Positions 1 through 9,196 of a DNA stretch of 11,513 nucleotides are shown here, in pieces. The position numbers and the translations under genes are program-made. Each line of letters starts with the position of its first letter. The first letter of the stretch is position 1. The notes beneath the pieces were generated by a model. The model ran no database searches. It saw only the letters and a list, made by a program, of their open reading frames with translations, and was not told the DNA's origin. Source of the DNA: Pirellulaceae bacterium (GTDB lineage: Bacteria > Planctomycetota > Planctomycetia > Pirellulales > Pirellulaceae); assembly GCA_030744095.1 (NCBI GenBank), contig JASLRF010000532.1, positions 1-11,513 on the forward strand, given 5' to 3'.

Positions 1-1475
<1,475 letters not shown>

Positions 1476-1590
1476 CGGCCATGCCAATTTTGCCGTTCAA
1501 AGCGTCAACTTGCGGATCCGCGACAACCTGCGCACAATGGAGGATTCCACAAACCTCCCGCATCTCGACTACTGCCCCAGGTTCAAACTC

Positions 1591-2574
1591 ATGCCCGACA
1601 AAGCCCCTTGGATTACCTACCGACCAGGACTGAAGGTCCTGGATTGCACGATTCGTGACGGCGGTTTGATCAACAATCACCAATTCGACGATGAACTGGT
1701 GCGTGCGGTCTACGAGGCGTCGATCGCGGCGGGCGTCGACTATATGGAAGTCGGGTACAAAAACTCACCTCGTCTTTTTCCGCCAGGCGAATTTGGACCG
1801 TGGCGGCATTGCGACGAGGCCGATCTGAATCGCGTTTTTCCCGATCACGACGCCGACGCGGTTGAGCTGAAACTTGTCGCGATGGCGGATGCTGAAAAGA
1901 GCGACTGGAAGAAACAAGTTGTGCCACGAGAGCAGAGCGTTTTGGACATGATCCGGGTGGCATTCTACGCGCATCAGGTCTCCGAAGCGGTCGAGATGAT
2001 CAATCACTTTCATGAGTTGGGCTACGAAACGACCGCCAACCTCATGGCGGTTTCCAACATCACCGAAACAGAAATCGATGCGGTACTGGAAGCCATACGC
2101 ACCACGTCGGTCTGCGCTATGGTAATCGTTGATAGCTTCGGACATCTCTATCGCGAACAAGTGGACATGCTTTACAACAAATACGCGGCAGCCATGGAAG
2201 GTACCGGCAAAGAGATCGGTATTCACGCTCACAACAATATGCAGTTGGCCTTTGCCAACACAATCGAGGCAATCATCTTAGGTGCCAATCGCGTCGACGC
2301 CACCATGGCTGGACTCGGCCGTGGTGCAGGCAACTGTCCCATGGAGCTGTTGTTGGGTTTTCTGCGAAACCCAAAATTCAAGTTGCGACCGATTGTCAAG
2401 CTGCTGCAAGAGTACATTGATCCGCTACGTGAAACGGTGGAGTGGGGTCCGCTGGTTCCCTACAACATTACCGGACAATTGAATCTACATCCTCGGGCCG
2501 CCATGCAATTTCGCGCCGGCGACGATCCTGACAACTATCTCAAGTTCTACGACGAAATCGTGGCTGACATCTGA
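1591..2574 (+). CDS. DRE-TIM metallolyase / HMGL-like aldolase of unknown substrate
   Basis: A TIM-barrel metal-dependent enzyme of the HMG-CoA lyase / 4-hydroxy-2-oxovalerate aldolase superfamily, likely making or breaking a carbon-carbon bond of a 2-oxo acid in the cytoplasm; the substrate cannot be read from sequence. Numbering from the ATG at 1591 (327 aa): the strand-1 signature CTIRDGG with Arg22 and Asp23, DYMEVGYK near 50-57, VDSFGH near 180-185, the metal-binding HAHNN at 212-216, and GANRVDATMAGLGRGAGN at 231-248, which resembles DmpG/MhpE aldolases. The His that follows RDG in DmpG-type aldolases is Leu here (RDGGL). Start is uncertain: ATG 1591 has an AGG about 9 nt upstream and places the conserved ITYRPGLKVLD close to the N-terminus; ATG 1537 and TTG 1510 are in frame but lack a Shine-Dalgarno. 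It lies about 115 bp after ligA on the same strand, so cotranscription is possible, and it converges on the kinase gene. Confidence 0.85.
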   Translation: MPDKAPWITYRPGLKVLDCTIRDGGLINNHQFDDELVRAVYEASIAAGVDYMEVGYKNSPRLFPPGEFGPWRHCDEADLNRVFPDHDADAVELKLVAMADAEKSDWKKQVVPREQSVLDMIRVAFYAHQVSEAVEMINHFHELGYETTANLMAVSNITETEIDAVLEAIRTTSVCAMVIVDSFGHLYREQVDMLYNKYAAAMEGTGKEIGIHAHNNMQLAFANTIEAIILGANRVDATMAGLGRGAGNCPMELLLGFLRNPKFKLRPIVKLLQEYIDPLRETVEWGPLVPYNITGQLNLHPRAAMQFRAGDDPDNYLKFYDEIVADI

Positions 2575-2691
2575 GAAGAAGAAACACCCGCGACCGTGCC
2601 GGCGGCGTGTCTGGTGCGACAGCCAGGAGTTCTCGGGCGGCACACAAAACGACTTGTGGTTGAGCGTGGAGCTCGATACCATACCCGCGGA

Positions 2692-4425
2692 TCAAGGACT
2701 GGTTCTTCGCCGTGTGCCTATCGCGTCACTCAAAAGTGAGAATTGATGAGACGCATATTTGATGCAGAGCCGTGTCCTTTCCGATTCAGCGGCTTCTGAC
2801 TCGTGGTCGCGAACCAAGTTCAATAGGGCTTCCCGTGCCACAGCAGGTTGTGATTCACGAAGCTTCATGGCTTGCACATATTTCTCTTCCACCGGCAGGA
2901 GTGTTGTCTGGCGTCCTTGGACGCGCAGACGCGTCGCGTGCCACTCGGAAAGGATATCCAACTGGTAGCCAACGACTTCTCGGGCGCGATCATCGTCGGG
3001 GAACTTCTCCAAAAATTTCTCAATCCGCTTCATCTGTTTTCTGGCATCGTCCGACTGCCCAGTCGCTTGGCTCTTGACGATCTCCGAATAGATGCGGTCG
3101 GCCGAAGGTCGCATCAAGACCCACGAGATTGTGACAATGGCGACCAAAACGATGGTCATCGTGACAACCTTGATCGCTTCGCGCCATTTGGCCGGACGGT
3201 CGATGATCTCTTGCCGCCTGCGATGTTCCTCCGCTTCGATCGTCGTGAATCGATTGACAGGCGGCGGCGTTTCGACAATCGTCTTCCGAGACTTGCTGAC
3301 GCCATCGCTGGAGACCCCTTCGCTGAAATGATCACCTCTCGATCGGCCGTCTTCGGAGACTTCGTCGCCTGTTGCTCTTGTGGCGTCGTTCCATGACTCC
3401 GCACCAGATTCGCGATGGACATCCTCTCGAAGCTCGAAATCGTCCACCGCCGTGGGCAGCAATTCGGTATTCGGCATCTGGCTCGAGTTGGAAATCCGGG
3501 TCACTTCTTCATCCGTGGGCGCCGGAGCGACAGATGGTTTCGCGAAGTCGCCTTCCGCGCTTGCTGCATCGCTGGTGTTGCGGTTCGCCAATCCATGTTT
3601 CATCGCCCGCAATCGATTTGCTAAAACCAATGCCGTAGCGACGCGCTCGTCAGGTTTCTTGCTGAGCAGTTGGCCGATGATTTGTTCAAGTTCCGTTGGA
3701 ACTTCTGGGGCGAAACGGCGGACCGACGGTGCCTCTTCAAAACGCAGCTTATGGACAACTTGCGGCAGTGAGGCGCCTCCAAATGGCGGCCGCCGCGCAA
3801 GCAGAGTAAACATGACCGCGCCAAGGCTGTACAAGTCTGATCGATGCGTGACCCCAAGCCCTTCCGCTTGTTCAGGCGACATGAAATCGGCCGTACCCAC
3901 GACACTTCCCGCGGCTGTCATGTGGCTTCCGCCGAACAGCTTGGCGATGCCGAAATCGGTCAGCTTGATCTGATTATCTGGTGCCCGAAGCAAGTTTGCT
4001 GGCTTGAGGTCGCGATGAATGACTCCGTGGTCGTGAGCATGCTTGAGTGCCTGGCAGATCTGAATCGCAATCTCGGCCGTTTCATTCCAGTCGTAGTGAT
4101 GTCCAGCCTGCAGCTCTTCCTGCAAACTGCGCCCTTCGACCAACTCCATCACATAGAAGAGCTGACCGTCTTGTTCGCCGTCGCCTCGTAAGCGAACGAT
4201 ATTCTGGTGGCGCAGCTGCTTGAGCGTCTCAATCTCCGTCAGGAAACGACTCCGGAATCCCGGATCATCGGCGAACGCAACCGCCAGAACATTGATGGCG
4301 GCTTTCTCCCCGGTCTCCTCGTCGACGCCCGAGTAGACCGACCCCATGCCGCCTCGACCAATTTGCTTGTCGATGCGATACGGTCCAAGTTGGTCAATCA
4401 TGGGGGAGTTCTTGGGTTTTGACAT
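2692..4425 (-). CDS. Transmembrane Hanks-type Ser/Thr protein kinase with Asn in place of the VAIK lysine
   Basis: 577 residues. Cytoplasmic kinase domain about 14-272: glycine loop GRGGMGSVYSG (23-33), beta3 AAINVL where Asn45 occupies the position of the ATP-orienting Lys, alphaC Glu in LTEIETL, HRDLKPANLL (His137, Arg138, Asp139, Lys141, Asn144), DFG at 157-159, SPE at 183-185 and RSDLYSLG at 196-202. A Ser/Asp/Glu-rich linker follows (about 280-400), then a basic stretch (HRRRQ), a membrane helix at about 418-438, and a roughly 140-residue Lys/Arg/Glu-rich helical C-terminus, which the positive-inside rule puts outside the cytoplasm. The architecture is typical of planctomycete kinases. 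All catalytic-loop residues are kept, so it may be active with an atypical lysine, be weakly active, or bind nucleotide only. The ATG at 4425 is chosen because it opens the conserved leader; no clear Shine-Dalgarno is seen. It lies 180 bp downstream of the J-like gene on the same strand. Confidence 0.92.
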   Translation of the reverse strand: MSKPKNSPMIDQLGPYRIDKQIGRGGMGSVYSGVDEETGEKAAINVLAVAFADDPGFRSRFLTEIETLKQLRHQNIVRLRGDGEQDGQLFYVMELVEGRSLQEELQAGHHYDWNETAEIAIQICQALKHAHDHGVIHRDLKPANLLRAPDNQIKLTDFGIAKLFGGSHMTAAGSVVGTADFMSPEQAEGLGVTHRSDLYSLGAVMFTLLARRPPFGGASLPQVVHKLRFEEAPSVRRFAPEVPTELEQIIGQLLSKKPDERVATALVLANRLRAMKHGLANRNTSDAASAEGDFAKPSVAPAPTDEEVTRISNSSQMPNTELLPTAVDDFELREDVHRESGAESWNDATRATGDEVSEDGRSRGDHFSEGVSSDGVSKSRKTIVETPPPVNRFTTIEAEEHRRRQEIIDRPAKWREAIKVVTMTIVLVAIVTISWVLMRPSADRIYSEIVKSQATGQSDDARKQMKRIEKFLEKFPDDDRAREVVGYQLDILSEWHATRLRVQGRQTTLLPVEEKYVQAMKLRESQPAVAREALLNLVRDHESEAAESERTRLCIKYASHQFSLLSDAIGTRRRTSP

Positions 4426-4605
4426 GGCCGATCGTCCCGCTATTTACAATTTCAGCAAGGCGTTTGCGTATTGTAACACCAGGGCTGCGTCAGTACTTAG
4501 GTTTGCGGGTACCACGCGTACGAGCAACGCCGTTGAGAATTATTGTAACCGGATTCACGAGAATTCGGGCCGTGCACTCGCAGAGTCTCACGACGTCGGC
4601 GACGG

Positions 4606-7155
4606 CTACTCTTCCTGAAAATCCTCCAGGAGATTGTAATCGTCATCGATCACGTCCCCCAGATTGGCATAGTCAGGGTTCCCTGCCGCAGACTCTTCGT
4701 ACCAGGCGCGAGCTTTGGCGAGTGTGCGGTCATCGGAATCCCTGCTGGCCACGACAAAAGCAGCTAGGACGGCTTTGGTCACGGGATCGTCGGGTGAGAG
4801 CTTCGTCTGCACGAGCGCGACGGCCAAGCCGAGCGGTGGGTTATCCAGAGGATAGGTCTTCTTCAACCCGACGACTTGGACGGCAAGTGACGCTGGATTA
4901 ATGCGTTCGACCGTTATCTCGGTACTACTGCCAACTTTAATCACGTCGCCCGGATTCAAAGCGGCGATGGCCTCCTTCATCGCCTCGTCGAACGCCCGGA
5001 TGTGTTCGGCGAGCCGCTGCAACCGCCACAGTTTTTGTTTGTGATCGGCCCGCTTCGCAAACGGCTCGGCAGCCGTCAGCTGTGTTTCCGCGCCGCCCAG
5101 GTCGCGCGCCATAATTGCCTTCCTTGCCTCAGACAACGCAGTGGCCAACTGCATCACTTCTTGACGCGTTGGCTTGTTTGCCGGATCAGTTGTCGTGGGG
5201 GAATCCGGCATCTCGGTTGGCGTAACAACATCCACAACTAGATCGTAGTCGTCCTCCAAGAAATCCGCCAAATCCGCGACGGCCGGCAAACCTGCGGCAG
5301 CTTCGAGAAACCAATCTCGCGCCTTGGTCTTGTCGTCTGCGGTGGCAGCGGGGCTGGTTACGACATAACAAGCCTTCTGAGCGATCGTCCGTGCGTCCGT
5401 CGGCGAAACCGCTTGATGCGCGAGCACGACGGCCAGCCCCAATGGCAAGTTAGACAACTCATATCGCTTGTTCATGCCACCGATACGCAGCACAACGTGG
5501 TCGGCCGAAGCCTCGACAATTCCAACACTGTTGCCCTTGACCTGCAATGCTTCGCCCGCCTGCAACTTGCTGGTGCCGGCAGTAATCGCATCGTGATAAT
5601 CGGCAGCATACTCGGTCGCCTGGCGAAGTCGATCGAACTTCGATTGATGCGCCTCCAACATGATCAACGGCTCGGCACTGTCCAAAATCGTCTTCGCAGC
5701 CGCGAAGTCATGCTTGGCGAGCGCCGCACGCGCCGACTTCAGTTTCGTGCTGAGCTGAACCAACTCCGCAGGACTCGGTTGCGGCGGCATCGGCGTTGGT
5801 GTCGGCTCAGGAGGCGTTGGTTCAGGCGGTGTTGGCTCAGGAGGCGTTGGTTCAGGCGATGTTGGTTCAGGCGCCGGGGAATCCTCCATCGCAGGTGGAT
5901 CCGGTTCAGGACTCGGTGCAGGGACACTTGCAGGCGGCGGTCCCGTTGTGCCAGACGCATCTGGATCGACGTTCTCACCCGATCTACCTGACGGCAAACC
6001 GCTGGGCTCGCCACTTGCAGATGTCGTCGCTGCTTGACTGACGAAAGGACGGTACGCTGGATGTGTCTGCGTAGCGATGTCCGATTCGCCGGGATCTCCC
6101 ATGAACCAATAAAGAGCACCCATAAATAACAGCAGCAGGCCCACGGCGACGCCGACCAGAATGGGCGTCATGATCCCGGTCTGTGACCGCGATTTTGCCA
6201 TTGCGGTTGCCGATCGTTTAGCGCCCAACCTGGGAGGTTGGTCCGGCGAGACGTCCGCGGCAATCGCGGCAGTCGCTTGCACAGCGTTAGTCATGGCGGA
6301 CGGCGATTCAACGTGGGCCGGCGCTTGAGATTCCGATACGGGTTGCGCCATCGCCGGTTGGGCCATGCCGACGGGTTGTGCCATTGGAACGGAAGCAGAT
6401 TGGACTATCGGACTTGCGGCCGGAGCCATCGGATTCTGGTGCGGGGCAAGATTGGCAAAGCCCGGCATCGGCACGTTCTGCACGGGATCAGCTGGGATCT
6501 GCGACTGGGGGGCGGATGCGGTTTCCAACGGTGCCATTGGATCGGCGGCTGGAACAGCTTGGCCCATCATCGCTTGCGATTGAAGTCCTGGATTGCTCGT
6601 CGGTAGATTAGCGAAGCCCGGGATAGGGCTAGCCGGCACCCCGGATTGAGGAGTTGGTACTCCCACCGGAGCCATCGGATCCGCGTGGGGCGGAACGAAG
6701 CCAGGAACTGGTGTTGCAGCCGGGCCGGAACAAGCGCCCGCCGGATTCGTGTTTTGGTTGGTCGTATTTTGGTTGGTTGGCGATTCGGAGTTCGGCACAG
6801 CCGTCGGTGTGTCTGGTTGCGGCGATGGCGAAGCGTTGGCCGACAACCCGGACGCAGTATCCTGGCCCCAACTATCCTGGCCCAAGCTGCGGTCATAATC
6901 TGCGCGCAACGAAGCGTTTGCGAGGCAGGTCTTGGCGGCGGTGATCTGGTCCAACAACTGTGCCCAGGCCTGGGAGTGGACACCCGGTCGGTGACTGCGT
7001 ACGCGTGACAACGCGCGATCTGCGGCGTCTGCGATGACGGTTGCGTCCTGTTCAAACCGCGGAAGCCCGAGCAATTGGTAATGATCAAGAGGACCCGTCG
7101 ATGCCTTCAGATCCAGCCACTCGCTGTATGGGTCAAATCCTGAACTCACGTGCAT
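4606..7155 (-). CDS. Membrane protein with degenerate J-like domain and duplicated C-terminal module
   Basis: 849 residues, function unknown. Residues 6-92 look like the planctomycete J-like domain (FDPYSEW, HYQLLGL, ADYDRSL), but the HPD tripeptide required to stimulate DnaK is absent; HRPG stands nearby. Residues 93-325 are a Pro/Ala/Gln/Asn-rich linker with two imperfect ~50-residue repeats (ADPMAP, PQS, PGFANL). A basic stretch (KRSATAMAKSR) precedes one membrane helix at about 329-352, so the N-terminus is predicted inside. Residues 406-462 are a Pro-rich stalk with five EPTPP-type units. The C-terminus holds two homologous modules, about 465-643 and 667-847, each opening with an ARxAxxxxD...AEP helix pair, then a small beta part with the LPLGLAV/PPLGLAV motif, and ending in DDY(D/N)L. 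The ATG at 7155 follows a purine-rich GGGGATTA. It may be cotranscribed with the kinase gene downstream. Role as a scaffold or envelope sensor is speculation. Confidence 0.88.
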   Translation of the reverse strand: MHVSSGFDPYSEWLDLKASTGPLDHYQLLGLPRFEQDATVIADAADRALSRVRSHRPGVHSQAWAQLLDQITAAKTCLANASLRADYDRSLGQDSWGQDTASGLSANASPSPQPDTPTAVPNSESPTNQNTTNQNTNPAGACSGPAATPVPGFVPPHADPMAPVGVPTPQSGVPASPIPGFANLPTSNPGLQSQAMMGQAVPAADPMAPLETASAPQSQIPADPVQNVPMPGFANLAPHQNPMAPAASPIVQSASVPMAQPVGMAQPAMAQPVSESQAPAHVESPSAMTNAVQATAAIAADVSPDQPPRLGAKRSATAMAKSRSQTGIMTPILVGVAVGLLLLFMGALYWFMGDPGESDIATQTHPAYRPFVSQAATTSASGEPSGLPSGRSGENVDPDASGTTGPPPASVPAPSPEPDPPAMEDSPAPEPTSPEPTPPEPTPPEPTPPEPTPTPMPPQPSPAELVQLSTKLKSARAALAKHDFAAAKTILDSAEPLIMLEAHQSKFDRLRQATEYAADYHDAITAGTSKLQAGEALQVKGNSVGIVEASADHVVLRIGGMNKRYELSNLPLGLAVVLAHQAVSPTDARTIAQKACYVVTSPAATADDKTKARDWFLEAAAGLPAVADLADFLEDDYDLVVDVVTPTEMPDSPTTTDPANKPTRQEVMQLATALSEARKAIMARDLGGAETQLTAAEPFAKRADHKQKLWRLQRLAEHIRAFDEAMKEAIAALNPGDVIKVGSSTEITVERINPASLAVQVVGLKKTYPLDNPPLGLAVALVQTKLSPDDPVTKAVLAAFVVASRDSDDRTLAKARAWYEESAAGNPDYANLGDVIDDDYNLLEDFQEE
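4615..5763 (-). repeat. Internal protein-level duplication: two copies of a ~180-residue module
   Basis: Codons for residues 465-643 (5227-5763) and 667-847 (4615-5157) of the J-like protein encode homologous modules offset by about 202 residues. Matching landmarks are QLSTKLKSAR/QLATALSEAR, SAEPL/AAEPF, LPLGLAV/PPLGLAV, KARDWFLEAAAG/KARAWYEESAAG and DDYDL/DDYNL. The copies have diverged strongly at the DNA level, so the duplication is old. Confidence 0.85.
5804..5872 (-). repeat. 15-bp coding minisatellite (EPTPP stalk)
   Basis: Four full and one partial 15-bp units lie in tandem inside the J-like protein gene. On the + strand units alternate between a GGCTCAGGAGGCGTT form (units 1 and 3 identical) and a GGTTCAGGCGGTGTT form (units 2 and 4, one base different), so the array has a 30-bp higher-order period. 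Each unit encodes one EPTPP-type pentapeptide of the Pro-rich stalk outside the membrane. In-frame unit gain or loss would change stalk length without breaking the gene. Confidence 0.85.
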
Positions 7156-7226
7156 TAATCCCCGTCACTCAGGGTGGGAAGACAGCGAGTTGGCGGTTGC
7201 CACCATACGCCGCAGAAGATCATTCT

Positions 7227-7255
7227 ATCTTAGGCTCAAACTGTATATACGGCAA
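7227..7255 (-). promoter_or_regulatory. Candidate sigma70-type promoter for the J-like protein gene
   Basis: On the - strand TTGCCG (7250-7255) and TAAGAT (7227-7232) are separated by exactly 17 nt, each matching 4 of 6 consensus bases. It would give a 5' leader of roughly 65 nt before the ATG at 7155. The -35-side GGTTGCC also forms a 7-bp inverted repeat with GGTTGCC on the + strand near 7195. Sequence match only; planctomycete promoters often diverge from consensus. Confidence 0.3.
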
Positions 7256-7324
7256 CCTTTTACGTTCGTCAAAATGGCTAGTTGGTTGAGCTGATTTGCG
7301 CGGATTTCCCAGACCTTCTGGAGT

Positions 7325-8998
7325 TCAAGTTGAACCAGAATCGTTGTTTTTGCGGTACATCGCTTCGATCTGAGTCGTGTAGTTTGTCGCGATGATGTCG
7401 CGCCGCAGGCTGAGCTTGGGTGTCATTTCGCCGGACTCGATCGTGAAGCCGTGATCCAGCAACGTGAACACTCGCACTTGTTCGTAACGAGAGACTGTGG
7501 CGAGCTGCGTTTGAATCCGCTGATGGTACAAATCGATAACCTGTGGATGGGCTAACGCTTGCGCGGGCGAGACGATCTGCCACTTCTGTTTGACGATAAC
7601 GTCGCGCAACTGGTCGGGATCCGGTACGATCAGCGCGGTCAGATAGTTGCGATCGTCTCCGATCACGACGGCCTGCAAGATGAGTGGGTCCTCGGTCAGC
7701 AGCGACTCTAACTGCACGGGCGAGACATTCTTACCACCGGAGGTCACAATGATCTCTTTCTTGCGTCCGCGAATGAAAAGAAACCCATCCTCGTCGACAT
7801 CGCCGTAGTCGCCTGTATGGAACCAGCCGTCCTGAATCACTTCGGCGGTCTCTTCGGGCCGATGATAGTAGCCGGACATCAGATGCGGCCCGCGCGTGAG
7901 AATCTCGTCGTCGTCAGCAATTCGAACTTCTACGTCTTGAATGGCCTTCCCCGACGCCCCCCGCCGCACGTGCTCGAGGCTCGAAACAGTAATGACCGGC
8001 GATGTCTCGGTCAGCCCATAGCCCTGTAAAATCGGTACACCGCGTGCCTGGAAAAAATCAAATACGTGATCGGGCAACGCGGCGCCACCGGAGCAGAAGA
8101 ACCTGACCTTGCCTCCAAACAGGTTTCTTAACGCGTCCGGTTCATCAGCCCTTCCCATGTCAATCAAAACGCGTCGAACCTTGTCGAAGAAATATGGAAC
8201 GCCGTTCAACGTCGTGGGATGCAGTGCCTGGCAATCTGCGATCACGGATTCGCGCGACTGTGCCAGTGCCAACTGCGAACCGAGTGCGATCCATGTGTAG
8301 AGGTCACAAGTTCGCGCGAACACGTGACTGAGTGGCAGGAAATTGACACGGAGGTCTTCAGTCGTCTGTTCGATCGCGGCCAGGGTCGCCAAAGCGTTGC
8401 TCGTCAAGTTGCGCTGCGTCAAGATCACGCCCTTTGGTTCACCAGTGGTTCCGGAAGTGTAGAGCAACGTGGCGATCGACTCCGGCGTGACATGCGTGCG
8501 CGCTGCTCGTACAACTGCCTCGGTCGAACCCTGTTGCTCGTCGAGCAGTCGAGTGAACGGCTCGACACCGCCCGTGTCTGGGCTGTGGTCGAAACAGAAC
8601 AGTCGCAGGTCCGGTGGCAAGTCGTCGCCACCTATGAGGATCTTCTCGACTTGCTCGACTGTCGAGGCCAGCGCGACACGAGCATCGCAATCCCGAATCT
8701 GCTCGAGCACCTGAGCGGCCGCCAGCGGGGCGTGAATCGGAACGTGAATCGCCCGAGCCAACTGAATCGCCAGATCGCACACGATCCATTCATATCGATT
8801 CTCCGACAGCTGAACGACACGCTCGCCCGGTTCGACAAACTCCGCCAATGACGTGGCGACACGGAATACGTCGCTCGCCAATTCGTTCCACGTGCGGGGC
8901 TGAAACTCGCCATCCTTGACGATCCAGATGGCGGTGATGTCGCCACTGGAAGCAACACGGTCATTGAATAGATCCACCAACGTGGTGTCCGTCGACAT
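7325..8998 (-). CDS. AMP-dependent synthetase, long-chain acyl-CoA synthetase-like (FadD family)
   Basis: 557 residues, an ANL-superfamily enzyme that adenylates a carboxylic acid, most likely a fatty acid, and transfers the acyl group to CoA. Motifs numbered from the ATG at 8998: ATP P-loop TSGTTGEPKG at about 181-190, FLPLSHVFAR (long-chain FACS signature region), YGLTETSP at 327-334, GWFHTGD with the ribose-binding Asp at about 397, the hinge GRKKEIIVTSGGKN, and the catalytic C-terminal Lys in MTPKLSLRR at about 528. No signal peptide or membrane helix is seen. An in-frame ATG at 9031 would add 11 residues, but GAAGGGA ends 5 nt upstream of the 8998 ATG and decides the start. Length is slightly short of the ~600 residues common for FadD15-type proteins but all core motifs are present. 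It is divergent from the KaiC-like gene; substrate chain length cannot be told. Confidence 0.93.
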   Translation of the reverse strand: MSTDTTLVDLFNDRVASSGDITAIWIVKDGEFQPRTWNELASDVFRVATSLAEFVEPGERVVQLSENRYEWIVCDLAIQLARAIHVPIHAPLAAAQVLEQIRDCDARVALASTVEQVEKILIGGDDLPPDLRLFCFDHSPDTGGVEPFTRLLDEQQGSTEAVVRAARTHVTPESIATLLYTSGTTGEPKGVILTQRNLTSNALATLAAIEQTTEDLRVNFLPLSHVFARTCDLYTWIALGSQLALAQSRESVIADCQALHPTTLNGVPYFFDKVRRVLIDMGRADEPDALRNLFGGKVRFFCSGGAALPDHVFDFFQARGVPILQGYGLTETSPVITVSSLEHVRRGASGKAIQDVEVRIADDDEILTRGPHLMSGYYHRPEETAEVIQDGWFHTGDYGDVDEDGFLFIRGRKKEIIVTSGGKNVSPVQLESLLTEDPLILQAVVIGDDRNYLTALIVPDPDQLRDVIVKQKWQIVSPAQALAHPQVIDLYHQRIQTQLATVSRYEQVRVFTLLDHGFTIESGEMTPKLSLRRDIIATNYTTQIEAMYRKNNDSGST

Positions 8999-9003
8999 TG
9001 GCG

Positions 9004-9010
9004 TCCCTTC
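9004..9010 (-). promoter_or_regulatory. Shine-Dalgarno deciding the start of the acyl-CoA synthetase
   Basis: Read on the - strand, GAAGGGA ends 5 nt before the ATG at 8998. The longer in-frame ATG at 9031 has no comparable site, so the shorter protein is preferred. Confidence 0.7.
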
Positions 9011-9190
9011 TGAATCAGTGGGGTGTCGCAAACGTATTCAATCGGCAGTGAACGTGAACCGCACTACGACTTCTGCTTCTTAGTGATTGTATGCACGCTA
9101 CATATTGTGACGGTACAAACGAAGCAAACAACCGGTTATCCTTCTACAAACGGCTACGCGTTGTGGTCGCGGAAAGAACATGAGCCAAAT

Positions 9191-9196
9191 AGAGGA
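9191..9196 (+). promoter_or_regulatory. Shine-Dalgarno deciding the ATG start of the KaiC-like gene
   Basis: AGAGGA lies 5 nt before the ATG at 9202. This spacing favours ATG 9202 over the adjacent TTG 9199. Confidence 0.7.

Noticed and set aside
2575..2691. Convergent gap between the aldolase and kinase genes as a bidirectional terminator
   Set aside because: Only a 5-bp CACAA/TTGTG pairing is visible; no stable stem or T-run.
5413..5991. A 192-codon open frame on the + strand antisense to the J-like gene
   Set aside because: Extremely Arg-rich low-complexity translation (runs such as RRRWFRRCW) is the reverse-frame shadow of the Pro-rich repeat; no ribosome site or recognisable domain.
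7309..7321. CCAGA-N3-TCTGG hairpin just after the acyl-CoA synthetase stop as a terminator
   Set aside because: The stem is only 5 bp and no T-run follows on the - strand; too weak to annotate.
8219..8851. A 210-codon open frame on the + strand antisense to the acyl-CoA synthetase
   Set aside because: It overlaps the catalytic core of a clear AMP-binding enzyme and its translation has no family features.
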